Positions 1 through 63,327 of a stretch of 64,000 bases of DNA are shown piece by piece (position 1 is the stretch's first letter; the number at the start of each line of letters is the position of its first letter). The notes under the pieces are model-generated. The model had not been told where the DNA came from and made no database searches. It saw nothing but the letters and a program-made list of their open reading frames with translations. The DNA is taken from the NCBI RefSeq assembly GCF_932526225.1, contig NC_064042.1, forward strand, positions 13,405,040 through 13,469,039. Reading direction: 5' to 3'. Position numbers and translations under genes: made by a program. Origin of the DNA: Nematostella vectensis (taxonomy: Eukaryota > Cnidaria > Anthozoa > Actiniaria > Edwardsiidae).

Positions 1-7112
<7,112 letters not shown>

Positions 7113-7571
7113 CAGAAAGAAAAAAGCCATCCGATGTTTCTTAGGAAAAAACTATTTGTTATATTCAAGAAGGAGCAAGCTCAAGTTACAATGCATTTAG
7201 AAAAGACCATATACAGAGCTAAAATGAGGCCGTATAGTTCACTTGCAGCTAGAAGATTATTAAACAGGAATTGAGCAGCGAATTTAACAAAAGTACTCAG
7301 TTACTGCAAGGCGGTTACCACTCTCTTGAGTAGCAGGGATTTGCCGAAAGGGGGGGGCTTACTTCAATTAATAATGACCGCAGCAGGGAGGGGGGAGGGG
7401 CAATCGAGCTCCCACGCCTTGCTACGGTTTTACAGTGGTAACGAAAAACTTATTAATGGGAAAGGGCTTGAAATCGGTCATTTATCAAGAGTACTTTTTT
7501 AAAGATACAAAAGAAATGAGCAATATCAACAAACACAGTAGGCTTCATAAGCTTTTTTTAAACAATGTGAT

Positions 7572-7577
7572 AATAAA
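7572..7577 (+). terminator. Candidate AATAAA poly(A) signal of the kinase gene
   Basis: An AATAAA lies 460 bases beyond the kinase stop codon, the first clear match downstream. No transcript evidence is available, so the use of this site is a guess. Confidence 0.4.
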
Positions 7578-7850
7578 AGATAATGAGATTTCTTTGTTCA
7601 TTATATGAAAGATATAGAATCACATACTGGGACATGGGCGTGGTCAAAGAGGTTAAGGGAGGTATTGGAATGGGAGGACAAATAGGGAGAAATAATATCC
7701 ATCGCACTGACAGATGATGGGAAGACTGATAAGATGATAAGATATGATATGATAGATAGTTTATTGTACCACTTGCAGATTAATCTGAAATACGGGTGTC
7801 TGCGCACACGGAATATAAATACTAACTTACATAAAATACAAATAATTACA

Positions 7851-8040
7851 TGACTTGGAGAAATTCCACAAATTTAACAGTGCCAAAGTCCGCCAGCCTG
7901 TTAGTGTTGCAAAGGGCGGGTACGATCTTTCTATCTGCTCTTAAATTATATTGGTCTAGTGGCTTTGTGGTTCTCGACGAGGCAATCTGGTGTAATGGAT
8001 TGTCCCTACGTAAGCTTCTCATGAACTCTTTGCAGAGTTG
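7851..8040 (-). pseudogene. Possible LINE-type retrotransposon 3' remnant
   Basis: On the minus strand an open stretch of about 60 codons ends with a stop at about 7849. It reads in part RADRKIVPALCNTNRLADFG, basic and ending shortly after in a manner seen at C-terminal tails of LINE reverse-transcriptase proteins. Downstream on the same strand (7730-7850) is an AT-rich tail with an AATAAA-like string and short TATCTATCATATC repeats. No reverse-transcriptase core is present. The assignment rests on tail character alone and is weak. Confidence 0.3.
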
Positions 8041-9600
8041 GCAGCAAAGTTATAGCAAAAGGTGAAGGGGGGTGGTTAGCAGCAAGCCCATAGCAAAAGG
8101 TGAAGGGGGATGGTTAGCAGCATGGCTATAGCAAAAGGTGAAGGGAATGGTTAGCAGCAAAGCTATAGCAAAAGGTGATGGGGAATGGTTAGCAGCAAAA
8201 CTATAGCAATGGGTGAAGGGGGATGGTTGGCAGCAAAGCTATAGCAAAAGGTGAAGGGGGATGGTTAGAAGCAAAACTATAGCAAAAAGTGAAGGGGGAT
8301 GGTAAGCAGCAAAACTATAGCAAAAGGTGAAGGGAATGGTTAGCAGCAAAGCTATAGCAAAAGGTGATGGGGAATGGTTAGCAGAAAAGCTATAGAAAAA
8401 GGTGAAGGGGGATGGTTAGCAGCAAGGCTATAGCAAAAGGTGAAGGGGGATGGTTAGCAGCAAAACTATAGCAATGGTTGAAGGGGGGAGGGGGGGTTGG
8501 CAGCAAAGCTATAGCAAAAGGTGAAGGGGGATGGTTAGCAGCAAAACTATAGCAATGGTTGAAGGGGGGGGTTGGCAGCAAAGCTATAGAAAAAGGTGGA
8601 GGGGGATGGTTGGCAGCATGGCTATAGCAAAAGGTGAAGGGAATGGTTAGCAGCAAAACTATAGCAATGGGTGAAGGGGGATGGTTGGCAGCAAAGCTAT
8701 AGCAAAAGGTGAAGGGGGGTGGTTAGCAGAAAAGCTATAGAAAAAGGTGAAGGGGGATGGTTGGCAGCAAAGCTATAGCAAAAGGTGAAGGGGGATGGTT
8801 AGCAGCAAAGCTATAGAAAAAGGTGGAGGGGGATGGTTGGCAGCAAAGCTATAGCAAAAGGTGAAGGGGGATGGTTAGCAGCAAAGCTATAGAAAAAGGT
8901 GGAGGGGGATGGTTGGCAGCAAAGCTATAGCAAAAGGTGAAGGGGGATGGTTAGCAGCAAAGTTACAGCAAAATGTGAAGGGGATGGTTGGCAGCAAAGC
9001 TATAGCAAAAGGTGAAGGGGATGGTTGGCAGCAAAGCTACAGCAAAATGTGAAGGGGATGGTTGGCAGCAAAGCTACAGCAAAATGTGAAGGGGTATGGT
9101 TGGCAGCAAAGCTATAGCAAAAGGTGAAGGATGATGGTTAGCAGCAAAGCTATAGCAAAAGGTGATGGGGAATGGTTAGCAGCAAAACTATAGCAATGGG
9201 TGAAGGGGGATGGTTGGCAGCAAAGCTATAGCAAAAGGTGAAGGGGGATGGTTAGCAGCAAAGCTATAGAAAAAGGTGGAGGGGGATGGTTGGCAGCAAA
9301 GCTATAGCAAAAGGTGAAGGGGGATGGTTAGCAGCAAAGTTACAGCAAAATGTGAAGGGGATGGTTGGCAGCAAAGCTATAGCAAAAGGTGAAGGGGATG
9401 GTTGGCAGCAAAGCTACAGCAAAATGTGAAGGGGGTGGTTGGCAGCAAAGCTACAGCAAAATGTGAAGGGGTATGGTTGGCAGCAAAGCTATAGCAAAAG
9501 GTGAAGGATGATGGTTAGCAGCAAAGCTATAGCAAAAGGTGATGGGGAATGGTTAGCAGCAAAACTATAGCAATGGGTGAAGGGGGATGGATAGCAGCAA
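8036..9600. repeat. Minisatellite, ~37-38 bp unit, ~40 copies
   Basis: The unit is GGCAGCAAAGCTATAGCAAAA followed by GGTGAAGGGGGATGGTT. Variant classes differ at TTGGCAGC/TTAGCAGC, CTATAG/CTACAG and AAAAGG/AATGTG, and they recur in blocks: 8740-8960 and the 8950-9120 block repeat as 9220-9500. This is higher-order duplication. The array starts where the possible LINE remnant ends (GAGTTGGCAGCAAAG). Confidence 0.95.
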
Positions 9601-9989
9601 TTTGTATTGTGATGCCTTGTGTATGTGTCTAAAAATAATTTTTCGCCTGAGATAGATGGGCGAGTATGTAATTGCCAGATGTACACTCGTATCATTGTAA
9701 TCACCTGCTATCATTCTTATAACATGATGAGGCGTACATTTTATTATTATTGAGTTAAAATGATTGTTACTTTATTAAGTAATATTTGTAATTACGATTA
9801 CTGTTGGGAACACATTGATTGCGAGAATAATAGTTGATTATCGTTAATTATCAGAATTCCCCTTGTTTTATCATAATATGACTAAATATGCATTTTGTTG
9901 TGAAGAGCATAAGATATGATCCTTGATGTTTGCCTTGAGATTCATAATCGATTACGTCATTTTGATTAATTCTGTCGCTACATCTTCCT

Positions 9990-10410
9990 TGTCTCTTAAA
10001 AATGTTGATTATTTTTGTCCGATAATTTTTAAAGCTTTATGACTGCTTGTGATGCTATCGATAAAGTCGCACATTACGTGGATCTATCTATTCGATCTGC
10101 CTACCTAAGCTACATGATATCTTCCGAGTTTGGATGTCTGACGATGTTTCAACTTGAGATATGAATATTTCGATGTCGTCGTCGATGACGTTATACATCA
10201 CGTGACCATTCTGTCTCACCGTATTGACACTCGCATGACATCTTTCATGTTTGACAGCCTGACGATGTGTCAATCATGACATATTATTTTTAAATGAGGT
10301 CATGGATGGCGTCATATATCACGTGACCACCTGGTTGCACCCCCCTTAACACCTACATGACACCTACCAAGTGTGGATGTCATACGATGTTTCTTTCATG
10401 AGATATCAGA
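9990..10410. repeat. Dispersed repeat with TGACGTCA/ATCACGTGACC motifs, copy 2
   Basis: Shares ordered motifs with 6060-6760: CACATTACGTGGATC, GATGACGTTATACATCACGTGACC, GACACTCGCATGACATC, CACCCCCCTTAACACCTACA, TACGATGTTTCTTTCATGAG. Roughly three degenerate internal units. No coding capacity is seen. Confidence 0.75.
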
Positions 10411-10499
10411 TAGTTTAGTACAAATGTGGCCTACTTTATTAGAAATGCGGCCGTTATACAAATGTGGAAGGTTATTACATATTTAGCCTCAACCCCCCT

Positions 10500-10599
10500 T
10501 GCTTTTAGTTTCTGTTTAGTATCTGATTAGTATCTGTTTAGTTTCTGATTAGTATCTGTTTAGGATCTAAGAAATTTTAGTATCTAGGATCACCGCGGT
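10500..10599. mobile_element. Partial copy of the ACCGCGGT-ended MITE
   Basis: GGATCTAAGAAATTTTAGTATCTAGGATCACCGCGGT (10563-10599) matches the right end of the complete element at 12391-12687 with few changes. It is preceded by tandem TAGTATCTGATTAGTATCTG repeats. The matching left end is not found, so the copy is truncated or rearranged. Confidence 0.6.
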
Positions 10600-12380
10600 A
10601 TCTAGGATCCCCCAAGCCTGTACTTGAGCACAACTTTGAAAAGTTTAGCGTGAGGTACTTTTCTAGCCGAATTCTTTCACGTTTTCTAAAGGAAACGCAC
10701 TAGTGCTGTTTTACTCGAAGTTTCTAAGCTGATCGCAAAACTTCGCAAATCATTCACATCAACATGATCATTAGAAATTTTGAAGATCAGACGTATTTGG
10801 TTCTTTCCTTCACTAAAATTTATGGCATATTGTTCACAAAAACAAACGACAATTTTAATGGCGCATTACGCCTTTCTGGTCGTTTAAAGCTTCTATTTAA
10901 AATTATAAAATTAATTGTCATTGATGAACTCTAAGTTGGCTCACGGGGGTTTACCTGTGATCTAACATACTGTTTATGTAAAATAGGCTGTCCATAGCCT
11001 AAAAAAGATTCTTATAACTTTTTTACTAACCTTTTTGGAGCACTGCAACATGCACTGCGTGGTTTAAAGGCCCATAAGCAACCAAGCCTACATCAGATCG
11101 AGGCTTTTTTTTGCGCTGCGCTAAAATAGAAAGTCTACAAATTGTTTCGAAATTTTAAGAAACCTCTTCTATCGTTGTTAAAATCGCGTTAAAATCGTCG
11201 ATATGCGGCTCAAAGTTTTAAATAGTTATTACTTTTCCTCAAAGCCAAAGTTTTTCAGACTGAGCCACTCATTCACATATGAAAATAGCAGGTTCGATTC
11301 AAAGGTGAGCCTCGATGCAACCCTGAAAATGCAAGACGAACAAACAAAATGTAGAAGTTTTGCCGTGAGTCGAATTTGCAAATCATAGCAATGAAATATA
11401 TACTTCCTATGTGTTCGGCATATATTCTCCTCGACTTCTCGCTACATAGTTATTAACCTAGAGTTTTAGTTACAGGTTATAGTACTTATCAGTGATAAAA
11501 CAAAGAAAAGTTTCGAGTTTGAGTGATCGCGTAAAATAAAAAAACATCTTTCCCGATGACATCAATCTTTATTTGTCAATTATCCTTATCCAGAAGCACG
11601 CATTGCTTGGTCGTTTCTTCGTTACGTTATGTTCTTGTCTTTCTAAATACTGTGGAAACAGTGGCTGAAAAGCTTTTTTCCCCGGCGAAAACAAGATGAA
11701 ACACGCACCTCGAGTGTCGGTAGTGAATAATTATGCGTATTATATTCCTTCAATCAAATCGCTCGCAAACAATGACGCTATTTCAAAACAACAACAATCG
11801 CTTGGGTTGCCAATGGGGCTTTTAATTGGTTTTAAAACAAGGCACTCTCTCGATTTTTCACCGCTTTTTAGCCTGACAAATTATGGGCCACATGACAGTT
11901 TGATGACTTTTGTCATAAAGAACCTATTTACCAAGTATTTTTTGGTTAATAAATATCATTGGTCGTATGTTTTCATTTTAATTCGATTAAATCGCAACAA
12001 CTTTCACAAATGAAACAGCCTACACCAAAAGTGATGTTTCTAGCGAGGCTTAAGTGGTATCTTTCGCTGCTTTTCTAGCCTCTTTCTCGGTGTCTCACCA
12101 CCATAATTAATTGCGAAGAGGAAATTTACAATAAAAATCGTACTCGACTAATTAGCATAAAATCTCTGGGACGTAAATATAATTATTTTGAGCGTTTCAT
12201 TCGTTTTCATTTTCAAAATTGTACCTTATCCTAAAGAGTAATGTTCACGCATAATAAAACATCTTTATTCAGTCCAATAAACAAAATTTTGTAAAAAAAG
12301 AGGGAAGTTTATTTTTAACGCAGTAGTGCCATGCTGGAATGCACGGTCACTTGTTCATTTCATTCTTTTGCTATTTACGC
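10600..12380. other. Intergenic stretch without a recognised gene
   Basis: AT-rich DNA. The longest reading frame (11696-12013, +, 105 aa) starts MKHAPRVSVVNNYAYYIPS and matches no family I know. It has no splice context, repeats or signal peptide. I treat it as chance or transposon interior. Confidence 0.5.
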
Positions 12381-12390
12381 ACGCTTCTAC

Positions 12391-12687
12391 ACCGCGGTGA
12401 TCCTAGAACCTAATCCCTCAAAACCTAATCAGAACCTAAACAGAAACTAAAAACGGTCAGGGGGGGGGTACTTTCAAAAAAAAGAAATAAAATAATAAAA
12501 ATACCTTTTAACGTGTAAAATAAGCGAGAATCGATGAAAAGGCATTATATAAATATGGTTTCCTGAATTGTTTATAGCAATTTCTGTAATTTGTGTGTAT
12601 CCTAGACTAATGTCTGTTTATAATCCCTTGTCTGGTTTTGTTTCTGTTAAGGTTCTAAGAAATTTTAGGTTCTAGGATCACCGCGGT
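12391..12687. mobile_element. MITE with ~23-bp inverted ends and 9-bp target duplication
   Basis: The left end reads ACCGCGGTGATCCTAGAACC and the right end GGTTCTAGGATCACCGCGGT, exact reverse complements. The flanks carry an identical 9-bp direct repeat, CGCTTCTAC, at 12382-12390 and 12688-12696. The 297-bp element has no coding capacity. A 9-bp duplication is typical of the Mutator superfamily (established knowledge); assignment to it is inference. Confidence 0.88.
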
Positions 12688-12931
12688 CGCTTCTACGGCT
12701 AAGAACAAAGATTAAGTCGAGACCCAGTGAATAACACACTTTTTAATTTATCCCCCTTATTTTGTAACGCATCTTTCACACACTGACAGTTTATTAGTTG
12801 GAGATCCATATATGGTACATGATTTTCATAAAACGAGCCTATGACTTGGTGTACCAAAATTGTTTTTAGAAGCAAACACAGTTCTTGGCTGTTGTCGCAT
12901 GTCTTTTCTGTTGAACGAACTTATTGCTCTT

Positions 12932-13172
12932 AAGGCCGTGTCACACGTACGTTTTTTCTCTTGCGACTTGTCTCGCAAAAAAATTGTTGCAGGTCGCACG
13001 CGCCCTGTCACACGTGAAGTTTTTTCCTGCGACTTGAAACAATTTGTTGCAGTAAGTAGAAAGCGTTCAAAGGGGGTGTCACACGCAAAAAAAAAAAAAA
13101 TGCTCGTGCGCCCTGCAACATTTTTTTGCGAGACAGGTCGCAAGAGAAAAAACGTACGTGTGACAGGGCCTT
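12932..13172. mobile_element. MITE with long inverted ends (AAGGCC[G/C]TGTCACACGTACG)
   Basis: The first ~65 bases (TGTCACACGTACGTTTTTTC, CTTGCGAC, TCTCGCAAAAAAA, TTGCAGG, GCAC) are repeated inverted at the right end, ending GTGACAGGGCCTT. Both strands are open over ~130 codons, as expected for a palindrome-like element. No clear target duplication was found. Confidence 0.75.
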
Positions 13173-13290
13173 CGATAAAGGGTGCTACGGAAATCAGACT
13201 TTCCAGACAAATTCCTGAGGGAATTCTTATCAAACGTCCAATACAAACTTTCTAGCGATTTTCACGCCTATTCGAAATATTTAGAGTATA

Positions 13291-13466
13291 ATTATAGCCA
13301 AACACGTTGTTGCGCGACCTGACAGAATCCAAAATTATTTTCTTCGTTTGGGAATAGCGCGTAGTCAATCAAACCAAATAATCAAAACCAGACAAACCGC
13401 CCCCAAGGCCGAGACATGGAATTTTGATTCGCCGAGGTCGCGCAACAACGAATTTGGCTGTAAATG
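13291..13466. mobile_element. MITE with GTTGTTGCGCGACCT inverted ends, copy 1
   Basis: The left end AGCCAAACACGTTGTTGCGC is mirrored by GCGCAACAACGAATTTGGCT on the right. The internal string CTTCGTTTGGGAATAGCGCG is shared with 54311-54499, so this is a dispersed family. Confidence 0.8.
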
Positions 13467-14400
13467 TGTTCTTGCTGCTTGGAGACGGTAAAACCATGCA
13501 AGCTACTAGGTGGAAATATGTGTTCAGAGTTCACTTAGATTAAGTAAAATAACAGTTTTAGCTATGCTGTGAGTCTCGGCTTTTGACAACCGGATGTTGC
13601 AAAATCTGATTTCTTTAAGACTTCTAAGGAAGTTCATTTGCTAACATGAGATAAGTTGACCCTTATACTTTGTTGTCATTATATATTTTTTTGTTTAACT
13701 AGACTGCACCAACGTTAACTCGGGCTACAAAAGAAATCACCGAAAAAATGCAATCTGCATTTTGTACCTGCTGGGGCCGGTTCCACAGGTAGTCCGAGTA
13801 AAAAGTATAAAAGGCGAGCATACTATCTAATGTTATAAATGTAATAAAACTTCGCAAAGCATTGCCTTCGTCAAAGCGTGTGCTGTTGTCATGACAAATG
13901 GCAGAAAATGGCGTCGCATGGAATCGAGGACGCCGGACATTGGCTTATGCAAATGAGCAACTGTTCCGTAGACTGAATTGTACCAAACTAACCAAAGAGA
14001 AGGCCAAAAGATATCGAGCCCGAGTGGACTTGAAGATTTGTCCAGCTAATATCCCTTGCTTGGGCTCACATGTAATTTTTTTTAGCAGTAAAACTTTTTA
14101 CCAATTGTATCAAACTTTAGGAAAGGGAAGGCCAAGTAGATATCGGCAACTGTTCACTTGAAAGCGAGTAAATATAGTATACCAGTGATTAAAGGCGTTT
14201 CAAGACGATAGATTTTGCCAGCGATGATACACTCGATTTACCCTCAGCCTCGTTGTTAGAAATGACGTCATTGAATAAAACCACTCGCACAGGGTGTTTT
14301 TTCTCGATTGATTTATTTTATGCTCGCTACCGTGCCGCATGCGTGCGCCCCAATGACAGGTGAAGACAAGCCACACAGCAACAATACTGTAATCTTGTGT
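13467..14400. other. Intergenic stretch without a recognised gene
   Basis: A reading frame at 13898-14161 (+, 87 aa, MAENGVAWNRGRRTLAYANE...) is rich in basic residues and resembles no family I know. There is no supporting context, so it is not called as a gene. Confidence 0.4.
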
Positions 14401-14435
14401 ATGCTAAATAGCCGCTGATCTTCTCTGACTGTGTT

Positions 14436-14660
14436 GAGAAATACTGCTTGAGTCGTGTTACCACGTGACCACAGGCTGTAGTTGTGTTATCACACGCTTG
14501 AGTTGTGTCGTGTTACCACGTGACCACAGACTTGAGATGTGTGTCGTGCTACCACGTGATCACAGGCTTGATTTGTGTGACGTGTTATCACGTGATAACA
14601 GGCTTGAGTTGTGTCGTGTTATCACGTGACCTCAGCCTTTGAGTTCTGTTGTGTTATCAC
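14436..14660. repeat. Minisatellite built on GTGTTACCACGTGACCACAG
   Basis: About five to six degenerate copies of ~45 bp carry CTTGAGTTGTGTCGTGTTA(C/T)CACGTGACCACAGG. Each unit contains a CACGTG E-box palindrome. Confidence 0.85.
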
Positions 14661-14827
14661 ATGACAAAATTGAGGAAGGGGGGTGATTACGGAGAGACAT
14701 GGCAGTTCTAATAATGAATCTCAAACTCTTTTCTCTATACAGTCCAAGGCCCTCCACTAATAATTGTACGGACCCATTTTTCAGGGGAACAGAAACACAG
14801 GACACGTATACAGGTAAAAACTAAACA

Positions 14828-14833
14828 TTTATT
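14828..14833 (-). terminator. Candidate poly(A) signal of the minus-strand collagen IV gene
   Basis: TTTATT on the plus strand is AATAAA on the minus strand, about 1.15 kb past the stop at 15986. The interval 14834-15985 is AT-rich, has no exon-like signals and could be the 3' UTR. Other AATAAA matches exist further on. Confidence 0.35.
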
Positions 14834-15985
14834 GCCCAACATACAAAACAAAAATCACGTCTCTTAACAAGAAATATATAAAAAATGATTCTGCACGGGA
14901 GCTATAATTACATATTTTACTTTACTTTTTTTTATTGCTTTATTAAAGATTTTGATAATTGTCAGTTTTAAAATAATAAACTCCGCATTTTTTACTGTTA
15001 CACATTTTATATTTAAACAAAAATTGTCTATAATATACTTTTTTTTTTTAGAAATAAACACTTTGTTATTATGCTGTATGACTGCTGCAAAGTTACACTT
15101 GGTTGCTTGCAGTATGTAAAAAAATAGATGAATAAAGCCGAAAGGCAACATGGATAGCACGGGGAGCACTGTTTTTGACGGGAAAATAATATGTGGTATT
15201 TACCCAATAGTCGAAATCAGAGAAAAGGAGAAAGAAACCAAAACAAATATGAACAAGTTTGATTTTACAGTGGACATGGAAGTTTCTTTTCTTCCTTGGA
15301 AGTTCGTGCAAGCAGTTATACACACATGAGACAAATGAAGCAAAATCATCACAGAATAAGAAAACAATTATATTATCTTATTCTGCATCAAAGAAGTTTG
15401 AATAACCAGAAGCAAATAATTATTACAACTTAGCGGGGATTGGAGAGAGGGGACTTGGGGAATGATCTAAATAAATTATCGTCGGAAAAAAATTGCTCTA
15501 AAACCTATTGTTAGTCACTCAATCATGTCGACGGTACACTACAACTATTCAAAACTATACTAGTCTTAGCGGAAAGATTTAAAATAGAATATACATAAAT
15601 TCATAAAACGTTTTCTAACTGAAACAGGCTTGCTAGCTACGTTGAACAGCGTCGCGCGTTTGGCCTTTGGTTTGTGTTGTTACTAGTATACGACTAGTGA
15701 TTTTTACAGTCTGGCGGAGACTGGGCTCTAGTCTAGCTCGGACATTTCGATACGACCACACCGTAATGGCGGATCAGGAAAAATTACCAGTTGGTTTACG
15801 CGAGGTTTAAAAATATGTCAGTATACACCATTCGAGTCTATGAAAACCCAGGCACAAAATACGCATCCGAAGAAATACCGACAGCGCACGTTGCGACTCA
15901 TAAAATAGTATTAAAAGACCTTGTGTCTTAAGGTCGAAGTCGAAGTCAAAATTTGTAAAACTCATGTCTTGTCTAAATTAGTTGC

Positions 15986-36631
<20,646 letters not shown>

Positions 36632-38855
36632 TTTGAACTATATTTTGATCGATTCCACCTCTAAAAATCGAGTTCTATCTTCGCATAATTTAACGAGATG
36701 GGAGTAAGAGTGAGTTCGCCCGGTGATCGGAGAGTCTGGAAGTCGATTGTGAGGGGAAGCGCGAAGGGGTCCTGTTTCACGTGCCGGTGAGGGATTGAAT
36801 TACAATGCTGTCACAGCGAGAATTTTTATGGGTGTCATACAGAATGGAATGTCTCACTTGTGTGTGTGCTCACACAACAAAGGCATTCGGGCCGGATGCG
36901 TCAATATCACTCTTCTCTCTTGATAGGTAATCTCATTAACCGACCGCTGTGGCCAATCCTCTAACAGCCTCGAATCACAAGCCCAGAAGTTACTAGTTTC
37001 GTATGAGCCACGACCGCTATTTATTACTTGATAATGATGGTTTATCTAAAAGCCGCTGGGATGTTTCCGTGCTAGTCGATATTAGTGTCTAGAGCAATGT
37101 CCCTACCCTAAACCCTCAACGGGGCGACTCGACCCTAGTAATCACTGTTATATAAACGCTTGGCACCCATGCAGGCGTCTCTTTGAAGGGCTAAACTAGT
37201 ACAAAACTCACTTCAGTCTTCGTGAGGAATTTATCGTTATCTGTAAATCTGATGTCTACACTTAGGGGATCGCACTTGAGAGTAGAGATGATTGTCTCTC
37301 CCCTCCCTAGTGATTCTCTGTTGTATGCCTCTTTCCCAAGACATACAATCAACACACCTATGTCCGATTCTATGACCCCGTCCCGTCGGAGTCGCCACTC
37401 CAGTCTCAGCCTAGTCTAGCTATGCAATAAGCCCGCCACAGCCCAGGAAAAGAGCCACATATCTGCGGCATTTCAGTCCAACCTGATTATTAATTAGCAA
37501 TAATTGGCGCTATTTTAGTTTTCAGTGCCGCGTGTTGAGATTCTCCAGTAGCCTAATGCACGCAATAGAGGGCAGTGAGAATCAGTGCAGCCTTGAATTT
37601 CATCACCTCGGCAAGTTATCGTGACTTCATTAACTTTGCCAGCGAGTGCGATGTTGGATGAACGACAAAGAGCTATGCATTAAACTACCGCACGAAACGC
37701 AAAATCGTGAATACGTTACAAATTCCACTTGACTCGGTCGGTGACAATTTTTGATGAGCAGCAAAGAAATGCCGCGCAAAAACACGCCGGGTGGCCTATT
37801 CACTGCTCTGTTATTTTACGGGATATTTTTTTCTAAAACAACAACAAAAAAATATTTATTTTTATTTGTTCTTGAACTAATCATCGCGGATGAAAGATTC
37901 GAGTGTAGAAACAACTAGACGTAGATAGCGGTGGAAGTCTAGTCCCCGGGTGGGAAATGGGGTTAGTCGTGGGTTGAGCGCTCTCTCTCCTACGCATTGT
38001 GGTTGTGTTTGTAAACAAAGCCTGGCTTTTCCGGGCCAGTTCCAGACGGGAACAGCCTTTTCGGAAGTCACTCTTCAGAAATCCCAGGGTCTTAGTGTGT
38101 TAAAAGACTAAACTAAACTCACGGCATTTGAATTCTTAACATGTTTCCTCACCCAAAGGTTAAACCTTTCATCGGATTCTAGTCAGATAGAAATCTAAAA
38201 AATACATGGCCGGTACATGCTTCTCGGTCACACATTTTTCTGTGCCGGAAATACGGACGAATAGGTTAATGAATTACTTCTATTGTCCTGTTTGCTAGTG
38301 GCCTCAGCTTCATCCAATCCGACTCTGATTGCGTGCACAATGAAATCATACCCCGTATATCGTAACAATATCGTGCGGGAATCCGTCAGTCCTGTATCGT
38401 GATTTCCCTCAAGAGACCCCTGCCTGCTGCATCAGTTTGCATCTTGATCAGAAGTCATGAAATTTTGCTATTTCCTTTCGGGTTTCCCCGCCCATAAAGA
38501 GGTGGACATCCCTGACTGACGTTGATGCGTGTCTCCTCTTTCAGTAGACCGCATAATCGATACGCTCTCCAGGTCTCCAGGTGTCAAGTTTCTTGACAGG
38601 CAGGGCTCAGCGACATTTCCCCTGAATCGGGCTTGCAGCTCCCACATCTCAAATAACCAGCGGACTCATCGACCGTAAAACCGGACTCCACTGAACCACG
38701 CGAATGGTCAAACTTCCAGCATAATTTCACCTGGTTATTTGTTTACAATGAAGTTGAGGTATGCTAGTCGGGAGTAAGATCCCGTGGGGTGTTATTCGTT
38801 GTGTTATATCGCGTCCTTTTGAAGCCATCTCGTGTAAGAAGAAGTATAACGAAGC
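36632..38855. promoter_or_regulatory. Shared upstream region between head-to-head collagen genes
   Basis: The two start codons face away from each other across 2224 bp with no convincing gene between. A CCATAAAAATT string (minus strand, ~36821-36832) could be a TATA-type element ~190 nt before the minus ATG. TATATAAACG at ~37150 on the plus strand is another candidate but lies far from the plus ATG. A bidirectional promoter is inferred from the mammalian COL4A1/COL4A2 arrangement, where it is established. Confidence 0.6.

Positions 38856-63327
<24,472 letters not shown>

Noticed and set aside
8036-9600. CRISPR-like regular repeat array
   Set aside because: Units are contiguous with no unique spacers, in an intron-rich eukaryotic context without cas genes.
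12826-13255. Overlapping 131- and 135-aa reading frames on opposite strands
   Set aside because: Both run through the inverted-repeat MITE at 12932-13172, whose mirrored structure opens both strands.
37222-37419. Possible small gene between the two collagens
   Set aside because: Only 65 codons, no family resemblance and no splice or signal features.
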